Of a DNA stretch of 5,294 bases, positions 1-5,294 are shown piece after piece. The stretch's first letter is position 1, and each line of letters begins with the position of its first letter. The position numbers and the translations under genes are program-made. Source of the stretch: Prevotellaceae bacterium UBA1720 (lineage in GTDB: Bacteria > Bacteroidota > Bacteroidia > Bacteroidales > Bacteroidaceae); the NCBI GenBank assembly GCA_002317475.1, contig DCIS01000014.1, positions 5,601 through 10,894 of the forward strand. The letters run 5' to 3'. Below the pieces are notes generated by a model. That model saw nothing but the letters and a program-made list of their open reading frames with translations, ran no database searches and was not told the origin of the DNA.

Positions 1-363
1 GGAGAGATACCCAGCTACAAGATAGCAGAGGACGAGCATTACTACGCCTTCCTGGACATCAGTCCCCTGCAGAAGGGCCACACTCTGGTCATCCCCAAGC
101 GCGAGGTAGACTACCTCTTCGACCTCGAGGACGATGAACTGGCAGGTCTACAGGTATTTGCCAAGAAGGTGGCCATTGCCATCAAGAAGGCCATCCCCTG
201 CGTCAAGGTCGGACAATGCGTCCTGGGCCTTGAGGTTCCCCATGCCCACATCCACCTCGTACCCATGCAGAGTGAGGCCGACATGCGCTTCACCAATCCG
301 CACCTCACCCTCACTCCCGAAGAGTTCGAGGAGATTGCACAAAATATCAAGGCTCAGTTCTAA
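1..363 (+). CDS. HIT-family nucleotide-binding protein (5' truncated by window edge)
   Basis: The frame is open from base 1 to a TAA at 361-363, followed in frame by a second TAA at 364-366. The visible 120 residues begin GEIPSYKIAED, which in this family normally follows about ten N-terminal residues, so the start lies just outside the window. Near visible residues 26-33 is GHTLVIPK, typical of the HIT fold, and at residues 79-88 is VPHAHIHLVP, containing the histidine triad H81-x-H83-x-H85. In HIT hydrolases the middle histidine is the catalytic nucleophile and the triad handles the alpha-phosphate of purine nucleotide substrates. These are cytoplasmic, usually dimeric enzymes that hydrolyse nucleoside phosphoramidates or similar AMP conjugates, but the true substrate here cannot be read from sequence. 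In Bacteroidales such genes are often found after greA; that neighbour would be off the left edge and is only an inference. It converges with the kinase gene. Family assignment is very secure, specific function is not. Confidence 0.95.
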   Translation, partial: GEIPSYKIAEDEHYYAFLDISPLQKGHTLVIPKREVDYLFDLEDDELAGLQVFAKKVAIAIKKAIPCVKVGQCVLGLEVPHAHIHLVPMQSEADMRFTNPHLTLTPEEFEEIAQNIKAQF

Positions 364-392
364 TAACAGTCATTGTTGCTCAGCACAGAGTT

Positions 393-408
393 GATATGAT
401 GATATGAT
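393..408. repeat. 8-bp perfect tandem duplication (gatatgat x2)
   Basis: The octamer gatatgat occurs twice head to tail in the spacer just before the terminator hairpin. It is noncoding on both strands. Two copies can arise by simple replication slippage, and no function is implied. Confidence 0.6.
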
Positions 409-410
409 AC

Positions 411-446
411 AAAATAAGGGATTCCACATCGGAACCCCTTATTTTT
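411..446. terminator. Bidirectional intrinsic terminator between convergent genes
   Basis: The left arm at 411-425 (aaaataagggattcc) pairs with the right arm at 431-445 (ggaaccccttatttt) across a 5-base loop (acatc), with a single A/C mismatch in a 15-bp stem. The right arm runs into a T-rich tract on the + strand (ending at 446), and the A-run of the left arm becomes a T-run on the - strand. It lies 47 bases past the HIT stop and 17 bases past the kinase stop, exactly where two converging transcripts need to end. Placement and symmetry suggest it serves both genes. No energy was calculated. Confidence 0.85.
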
Positions 447-463
447 GTCTTGTGAAACAAGTC

Positions 464-1558
464 TTATTTCATGCATCCGTCAATGAACTCCTTCATCTCG
501 GGATAATGACTCTCGATGCTGAGCAATAGGTGAAGCTGGTTATTGGCACGAGTAAAGTTGTGAGTGGGATACTTCACCTTCCAGTACTGATCACCATTGA
601 GGTAGTCCCAAAGGAAGCGAACACACTGCATGTAGGGGAACAGGGCAGCAGCGTAGGGAAGGTTCTCCACCTCAATGGGAAGGAGGAAACTGCCTGCACT
701 CTCCAGATAACCCTCGGTGAAGGCACGGAAGATATCCATATTGAAGCCCACGGCATTCATATCCTCATAGTCCTCAGCCACAAAGTTGGCACCCGTACGC
801 AGGAAGTCGCCATAGTCAGAGAAGATGAAGTTTGGCATCACGGTATCAAGATCGATGACACAGAGTACATTGTCCTGCTGGTCGAACATCATATTGTTGA
901 CCTTCGTATCGCAGTGGCAGACACGCTTGGGCAGGGTTCCCTCACGACCCATTTGCTCTGCCTTGCACATCTCCTCAGCACGTGCATCTATCTCCTTGAG
1001 CATAGCCTGTACCTGTGGTTCGTCTGCACGACCTGCACGGTTCTCCTTCAAGGCCTCACGCAACTGCTGTAAACGGAACTCCATGTTGTGGAAATCCTTA
1101 ATGGTCTCTCCCAACTCTACGGGGATATCAGCCAGCATAGCCTGGAAATTGCCAAAGGCACGACCAGCAGCACGACTGGATTCGGGGTTTACAGCCTGTT
1201 TAGTAATGGCGTTGGGAATGAACACCATTATACGCCAGTACTTGCCATCCACAAGGGCATAGAGTTTATTGCTGTCTTTCAGGGGAATGAATTTCAGAAC
1301 CTTACGATCTATATCTGTCTCACCTTTCTCTTCCAGTTTCTGACGGATATGCGAAGTAACAGCGTCAATATTGCGCATCACCATATCCACGTCGGGGAAG
1401 ACATTATGATTTACACGCTGCAACACGTAGTTGGGAGCATCCTCCTCTGCGGTGATCACACGATAGGTATCATTAATCAATCCTTCGCCTAAGGGTTTGA
1501 TTTCCTGTACGGTACCAGTGATGGCAAACAGGGAAACAATGTTTTGTAATTCGTTCAT
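464..1558 (-). CDS. NahK-like phosphotransferase / putative N-acetylhexosamine or related sugar 1-kinase
   Basis: A 364-residue protein of the aminoglycoside phosphotransferase (APH) / choline-kinase-like fold. Visible landmarks, in order, are a glycine-containing nucleotide loop PLGEGLINDTY (22-32), the strand YVLQRVN (44-50) where ATP-contacting residues of the N-lobe are expected, the catalytic loop HCDTKVNN (215-222; D217 as probable base, N222 as metal/phosphate ligand) and the metal-binding segment VIDLDTVMP (234-242; D236 and D238), followed by SDYGDFLRT (248-255). The HxDTKxNN plus IDLDTVMP combination is characteristic of the N-acetylhexosamine 1-kinase group, which phosphorylates the anomeric position of GlcNAc or GalNAc for salvage, rather than of true antibiotic kinases. 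Length is normal for that group (about 360) and there is no signal peptide or membrane segment, so it is cytoplasmic. The ATG at 1558-1556 follows an AT-rich leader without a Shine-Dalgarno sequence. It lies 28 bases after the MG2 gene and is probably its downstream operon partner. The kinase fold is secure; the sugar substrate is an inference. Confidence 0.85.
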   Translation of the reverse strand: MNELQNIVSLFAITGTVQEIKPLGEGLINDTYRVITAEEDAPNYVLQRVNHNVFPDVDMVMRNIDAVTSHIRQKLEEKGETDIDRKVLKFIPLKDSNKLYALVDGKYWRIMVFIPNAITKQAVNPESSRAAGRAFGNFQAMLADIPVELGETIKDFHNMEFRLQQLREALKENRAGRADEPQVQAMLKEIDARAEEMCKAEQMGREGTLPKRVCHCDTKVNNMMFDQQDNVLCVIDLDTVMPNFIFSDYGDFLRTGANFVAEDYEDMNAVGFNMDIFRAFTEGYLESAGSFLLPIEVENLPYAAALFPYMQCVRFLWDYLNGDQYWKVKYPTHNFTRANNQLHLLLSIESHYPEMKEFIDGCMK

Positions 1559-1586
1559 GATTGGTATATTTTAGGTTAGTTGGTTC

Positions 1587-4415
1587 TTACCTGCTTTCGG
1601 GTGTAGAAAGACCCGTGATGGGCGTACCGTCCTCAGCCAGACCCTCAGCACTGATGGTAATCTGGGTATTCTTGCTGTTGTTATAGAACTGCAGGTTGGC
1701 ATGGCCCTTGGCATCAAGCTTCAGGTTGGGATTCCAATAGAGGGTACGACGATAGTCCTTAGTGTCAGGCAGCGGTTTCTTGCTGTAGTCAGGCTGGTAG
1801 AAATCGTAGCTGACAGAATATCCGTAAAGGATATAACGGCGGTCACGCCATGTAGCACGCTGACCATCATCCATGAATCGATGCAGGTCGACAGAGACTA
1901 TGGGCTGATCGTCCTGACTGTAACGCTTGTCACCCTCCAGACGAGGAGCATAATCGGTATAGATGTAGACCTTGTCAAGGGCTGAGAGGTTGTTGTACTT
2001 GTTACGCTCTCCCTCAGAGATGTTGCTTGTGAGGTTTCGACCGTTATAACGAGGCTCCAGATAATAGGCACGTTCCATACCCATATCACCAATATAGGTG
2101 CGTGCCAGATTGTAGAAGAAACGCGTGTGACCAATGAAATAACCGGGACAGAAACCAGCATCGCAGACATCATTGAAGGCATCATAGGCATCAATCACCA
2201 TGGCAGGAGTTTTCTTATCAAACTTACGCATACCATTATGGGTAGCACCTACGGTAATCTGCTTCAGATCATGTGTACGACCTAAAGGATCAGCAATCAG
2301 CTTGCTTCCCTCGGGGATGGGAGCCAGATTCTCCTGATAGAAAACATAAGGTTTTACAAAACGAGGATAGATATGGGAAAGACGTACGTAGAAATCGGGA
2401 TAATTCACGTCGCCACGATTATCCTCACCGACAGCCAGCCACTCATAGTTCTCGGAATTGGTCTTCTTTTTCCATTTCGAAGTATCTGCAGCACCCAGGA
2501 AGAAATACAATCCCTCCTCGAAACTGGGAGCATCAAACTTAAACTGACCATTGTTCGAGGTCATCATTTCACCCTGAGCCGAACTACCCTGCTGACCATT
2601 GAATCCAGGCTGGGCAAATTCAGCATGAATCATCACCTCACGCTTGATGGGCTTTTCTTTTGTGCGGAACATCTCCTGAGCAATCTCAGCATTGGTGCGA
2701 CCTGCCATCACGGTACCAAATGGGGTAGACACCAGTTCGAAATTATCCTCGAAGTACTCGGTGGTATCACTGACCGTAGTATTCTCGGTACCACTGTCAC
2801 TTGATGCCTCAGCATCCCTACGTGCCATCTCTTCTTCAATAAACTTCTCTGCCGCCTCAAGGAAATAGTCCTCCTTACGCTCCGTGAAATAACGATTTAC
2901 ATCACCCGTCAGCAACTGAGTACGCTCGGGCATGTGCTTGAGGGTGAAAGTGTTAGGAGTGGCCATAATGCGCCAATCATAGCGACGCCAACCCTGTACC
3001 ATAAGCAGAAGGTCCAGATTGTGACAATGCTCAGCATCATCGCTCTCGAAATAATAGGTGGGGGTCTCGATGAAGCCCTTGACCTGACTGCCAAGCAGCA
3101 TCTCTGTCAGGATATTGGCATTATCATAGAGATACTCGCTATGAGCGGCATCGCGCACAGCTACACTGATCGTACTGCCAGCCTTGCCATCCACACCAAT
3201 CTTGATGGGAGCAAATGGAGAATAGGCCGTAGCGCTGATACCTGTGAACGTAACCTTCTGCTTGTCCAACTGTTCGACCTGACGCACGAAAGCCAAACGA
3301 TCAGCATAGACCGTACCTTCAGCATCAAAGATGGTAACCTGGATGACACCCGAAGGATAATCCTTGGTCTTGAACCTACAATTCAGCTCCTTGCCACTAC
3401 CCAATTCCTTGAAGTCCTGCATAACACCATGAGAGAGCACCGTGACACCCAATTTCTTCTGTGCTGCGATACCAGCTGCCTGAACAGCAACATGTAACTC
3501 GTTATCCTCTACGTTTACCTGTAGGGCAACACCATCAGACACCGCCTTTGGCAAATCAAACTTCTGCTTTTGGTCTTCAAACATGAAAATAGCTTCGTAA
3601 TTCTCGTCAGCCTTCACATCCAAGGTGAAGACGCCGCAACCACGATGCTCAGCGGGAGCTGTCGCAACAACATTACCATGTTTGTCTCGAACCTCCAGAT
3701 TTCCAGCCAGATGCCTACCCTCTTCATCATCAGCCTGAAAAGCCACACGGCACTTCGTGCCTTCAACCAACCATCCCCCTTCGGGATAGAAAGCAAGTTC
3801 GGCCTTCGTCTTGCTGTTGCTCTTCTTGAAGTAGCGCTGCAAAGGGCGAACGGTCATATCCTCAGAATAGTCACCAGGCTCCATGGGTGGATCATAGACA
3901 GGGAAGACACGACTATAGAGTTTCTCGTAGTCGCGATAGAATTCCTTGGCCATCTTCTTGTTATAGAACCAATCCTCGGAATAACTGACATGCGGATGCT
4001 CAAATTCACCCCAGTTCAACTGCCAACGGGTATAGGCACGCAGTTCGTAGTAGCCCGCATAGAGTGAGTCCTCAAGGGCAAAGGCGCCAAAACCTTGCCC
4101 TGACGTCATCTTCAGTTTCTGACGCTCCACCAGATAACCATCGGGAGTAAAAAGTTCGACATAGAGCAGTCCGCTCAGATTGCTGACTTGTCCATCCGAA
4201 CGACGTAGATAGGCCTTATAATGGATGGTATCACCCAGGAAGTAACTGGTATTATCCATGTGCAGGAAAACCTCTTCCTGCGGAATCTTCGCACCAAAGG
4301 ATTGTACATGTTCGGCCCAGGCCTTCAAGGTTGTTGGCATCGCCACCGTCTGCTGGGCTTTGATAGAAGAAAAAATGGTAAGCAGGCAAACTGCTGCAAG
4401 CAATAATCGTTTCAA
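1587..4415 (-). CDS. Secreted MG2 (macroglobulin-like) domain protein of Bacteroidetes type, TTG start
   Basis: A 942-residue exported protein. Residues 1-20 form a signal peptide (KR near the start, a hydrophobic core LLLAAVCLLTIF, then SSIKA before QQ); there is no lipobox cysteine at the cleavage site, so it is probably a soluble periplasmic or outer-membrane-associated protein. Residues 47-70 (EEVFLHMDNTSYFLGDTIHYKAYL in two parts: EEVFLHMD, then GDTIHYKAYL) carry the hallmark of an MG2 domain, which extends to about 130. Further family-like blocks are AFYPEGGWLVEG (208-219), LLLMVQGWRRYDW (469-481), a segment resembling a TonB-receptor plug around ITVGA...DAYDAFNDVCDAGF (720-755), and a C-terminal beta domain RRTLYWNPNL...ISAEG (889-925). 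There is no 22-strand barrel, so it is not a receptor itself. An acidic, Ser/Thr-rich low-complexity stretch lies at about 519-560. The start is TTG at 4415-4413: no ATG or GTG exists between it and the preceding in-frame stop, and the first internal Met (M26) would lose the signal peptide. Its role in the cell is not established; proteins of this type are usually annotated as hypothetical. Confidence 0.85.
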   Translation of the reverse strand: MKRLLLAAVCLLTIFSSIKAQQTVAMPTTLKAWAEHVQSFGAKIPQEEVFLHMDNTSYFLGDTIHYKAYLRRSDGQVSNLSGLLYVELFTPDGYLVERQKLKMTSGQGFGAFALEDSLYAGYYELRAYTRWQLNWGEFEHPHVSYSEDWFYNKKMAKEFYRDYEKLYSRVFPVYDPPMEPGDYSEDMTVRPLQRYFKKSNSKTKAELAFYPEGGWLVEGTKCRVAFQADDEEGRHLAGNLEVRDKHGNVVATAPAEHRGCGVFTLDVKADENYEAIFMFEDQKQKFDLPKAVSDGVALQVNVEDNELHVAVQAAGIAAQKKLGVTVLSHGVMQDFKELGSGKELNCRFKTKDYPSGVIQVTIFDAEGTVYADRLAFVRQVEQLDKQKVTFTGISATAYSPFAPIKIGVDGKAGSTISVAVRDAAHSEYLYDNANILTEMLLGSQVKGFIETPTYYFESDDAEHCHNLDLLLMVQGWRRYDWRIMATPNTFTLKHMPERTQLLTGDVNRYFTERKEDYFLEAAEKFIEEEMARRDAEASSDSGTENTTVSDTTEYFEDNFELVSTPFGTVMAGRTNAEIAQEMFRTKEKPIKREVMIHAEFAQPGFNGQQGSSAQGEMMTSNNGQFKFDAPSFEEGLYFFLGAADTSKWKKKTNSENYEWLAVGEDNRGDVNYPDFYVRLSHIYPRFVKPYVFYQENLAPIPEGSKLIADPLGRTHDLKQITVGATHNGMRKFDKKTPAMVIDAYDAFNDVCDAGFCPGYFIGHTRFFYNLARTYIGDMGMERAYYLEPRYNGRNLTSNISEGERNKYNNLSALDKVYIYTDYAPRLEGDKRYSQDDQPIVSVDLHRFMDDGQRATWRDRRYILYGYSVSYDFYQPDYSKKPLPDTKDYRRTLYWNPNLKLDAKGHANLQFYNNSKNTQITISAEGLAEDGTPITGLSTPESR
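4413..4415 (-). promoter_or_regulatory. Non-ATG (TTG) translation start of the MG2 protein
   Basis: The plus strand reads caa here, so the start codon is TTG, followed by AAA CGA TTA TTG giving a classic signal-peptide N-terminus. Going upstream in the same frame the codons are TCC, AAT, CCT, ATT, CTA, CCC, CAT, CCT, ATT, CTA, TTT and then the TAA of the protease gene, so no ATG or GTG is possible. ATT codons upstream are theoretical alternatives. No Shine-Dalgarno sequence is seen, which is normal for Bacteroidetes. Confidence 0.7.
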
Positions 4416-4451
4416 GGAATTAGGAATTAGGGGATGAGGAATTAGAAATTA
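4416..4451 (-). repeat. Degenerate heptanucleotide repeat array (unit TAATTCC) filling the intergenic gap
   Basis: On the - strand the 36 bases read as units TAATTTC, TAATTCC, TCATCCCC, TAATTCC, TAATTCC. Three units are perfect, one has a single change, and the central one is 8 bases and degenerate. The array begins exactly with the TAA stop of the protease gene and ends at the base before the TTG start of the MG2 gene. Short heptad arrays are known in intergenic DNA of other bacteria such as cyanobacteria (STRR repeats); whether this one belongs to a dispersed family here cannot be told from one copy. Confidence 0.75.
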
Positions 4452-5294
4452 GAATTGTTCGAGATAGCGAATACGACTCTCAGTGCTGGGATGGGTGCTG
4501 AATGCCTCTGACAGGAACTTGGTAATGCCTCCCGTAAGAGACTGCGGATGAATGATGAAAAGCTGGGCAATATCCTCACGTCCTTCTGGTGCGGCAGCGG
4601 GCCTGTGTGAAATCTTGCGAAGCGCAGAAGCCAACGCCAAAGGATCACCACAAAGTTCGGCACCACCAGCATCAGCCATATACTCGCGCTTACGACTGAT
4701 GGCAAAGCGCGTCATCAGAGTGAAGAAATAACCTACTGTTGCCAGTACACCAGCAACAACGAGGGCCACCAATATGCTGGCACCACCGTTCTTTCCATTG
4801 CTGCTACGGCGCGAACGACCGCCTCCACCATAGACAATGTTATTCCAGACAAATCGTAGGATGAGATTCATCGCCGTACTCATAATACCAACAAAGATGA
4901 TGGAAATAATGAGCAGTCGAGTGTCTCGGTTTCGTATATGTGTCAATTCATGACCGATAACGCCAGCCAGTTCGGCATCTGTCAGTCTGTCACAGATACC
5001 CGTAGTGACGGTCACCGTGTAGCTTCCCTGATCAATGCCGCTGGCAAAGGCATTCAGTTCTGGCGTATCCATGACATTGATCTTGGGCATGGGCATGCCG
5101 CAGGCCATCGTCAAGTTCTCCACGATGTTGTACACACGTGGATTCTCCATTCGGGTAACCTCGTGAGCCCCGGTGGCCTTACGTATCATGGAGGTGTTGC
5201 AGAAATAGGCTATGCAGAACCACACGCCAACAATACCCACTACCCATGGAATGACGGTGATGAACATCTCATTTGCTACATCCCAATCTATACC
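4449..5294 (-). CDS. htpX: HtpX-like M48 family membrane zinc metalloprotease (5' truncated by window edge)
   Basis: The frame ends with TAA at 4451-4449 and stays open to the right edge. A Met codon at 5267-5265 could be a start, but the nine codons before it (GIDWDVANE) read smoothly and a transmembrane segment usual for HtpX would be missing, so the true start is beyond the window. Counting from that Met, residues 5-22 are a membrane helix, MDTPELNAFASG (66-77) is the conserved M48 substrate-side motif, HELTH (106-110) is the HExxH zinc site with E107 as catalytic glutamate, and E195 in SRKREYMADA is the probable third zinc ligand. Hydrophobic stretches at about 118-138 and 163-186 are membrane segments, separated by a Gly/Ser/Arg-rich loop (147-163). 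The C-terminus THPSTESRIRYLEQF is typical. HtpX proteases cleave misfolded inner-membrane proteins. In many bacteria an M48 protease of this kind follows a LemA gene, which would lie off the right edge; this is inference. It is probably the promoter-proximal visible gene of the three-gene unit. Confidence 0.93.
   Translation of the reverse strand, partial: GIDWDVANEMFITVIPWVVGIVGVWFCIAYFCNTSMIRKATGAHEVTRMENPRVYNIVENLTMACGMPMPKINVMDTPELNAFASGIDQGSYTVTVTTGICDRLTDAELAGVIGHELTHIRNRDTRLLIISIIFVGIMSTAMNLILRFVWNNIVYGGGGRSRRSSNGKNGGASILVALVVAGVLATVGYFFTLMTRFAISRKREYMADAGGAELCGDPLALASALRKISHRPAAAPEGREDIAQLFIIHPQSLTGGITKFLSEAFSTHPSTESRIRYLEQF

Noticed and set aside
530..1072. 180-codon open frame on the + strand, opposite the kinase gene
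   Set aside because: It lies wholly antisense to a gene with clear catalytic motifs, its product has no recognisable family pattern, and it is explained by codon bias of the opposite strand.
464..1558. Aminoglycoside resistance gene
   Set aside because: The fold is shared with APH enzymes, but the HxDTKxNN and IDLDTVMP motifs are those of NahK-like sugar kinases, and there is no mobile element or resistance context.
1559..1586. A separate promoter for the kinase gene in the gap
   Set aside because: The - strand gap is AT-rich but shows no TAnnTTTG box of the Bacteroidetes type and no paired TTTG upstream, so co-transcription with the MG2 gene is simpler.
2934..3497. 187-codon open frame on the + strand, opposite the MG2 gene
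   Set aside because: It is antisense to a well-supported secreted protein and shows no signal peptide, domain motif or start context of its own.
4413..4451. Protease and MG2 protein as one gene split by a stop codon, because they share a frame
   Set aside because: The protease ends with its normal HPSTESRIRYLEQF C-terminus and the next protein begins with a complete signal peptide, so these are two genes; the shared frame comes from the 36-base repeat spacer.
4416..4451. CRISPR-like array
   Set aside because: The units are 7 bases, directly tandem with no unique spacers, and no cas gene is near.

Overview
The window looks like chromosomal DNA from a member of the Bacteroidales, most likely the Prevotellaceae. 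This is inferred from protein character: a secreted MG2 (macroglobulin-like) protein of a type common in Bacteroidetes, a NahK-like kinase with an HCDTKxNN motif, and an HIT protein ending its motif in VPHAHIHLVP. Starts also lack Shine-Dalgarno sequences and have AT-rich leaders, as is usual in that phylum. Base composition is moderate and even by eye. I see no tRNA, rRNA, CRISPR array, insertion sequence or phage gene.

Layout. Bases 1-363 carry the 3' part of an HIT-family nucleotide-binding protein on the + strand. Everything else coding is on the - strand. Read 5' to 3' it runs: the 3' part of an HtpX-like M48 membrane metalloprotease (5294-4449, start beyond the window), a 942-residue secreted MG2-domain protein (4415-1587), and a 364-residue sugar-kinase-like phosphotransferase (1558-464). 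The gaps between these three genes are only 33 and 28 bases, with no terminator in either, so they probably form one transcription unit. The HIT gene and the kinase gene converge on a 100-base gap that holds a hairpin with T-runs on both strands, a good candidate for a shared bidirectional terminator.

How the genes may work together. The protease would act in membrane-protein quality control, the MG2 protein lies outside the inner membrane, and the kinase is cytoplasmic and probably acts on a sugar. Nothing in the sequence ties them to one pathway, so the grouping may be only an operon of convenience.

The most unusual local structure is the protease/MG2 junction. From the protease stop codon to the base before the MG2 start, the DNA is a degenerate array of the heptamer TAATTCC, and the MG2 gene appears to start at TTG with no ATG available. 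I did not find a convincing novel system; the window is mostly ordinary chromosomal housekeeping and envelope genes.
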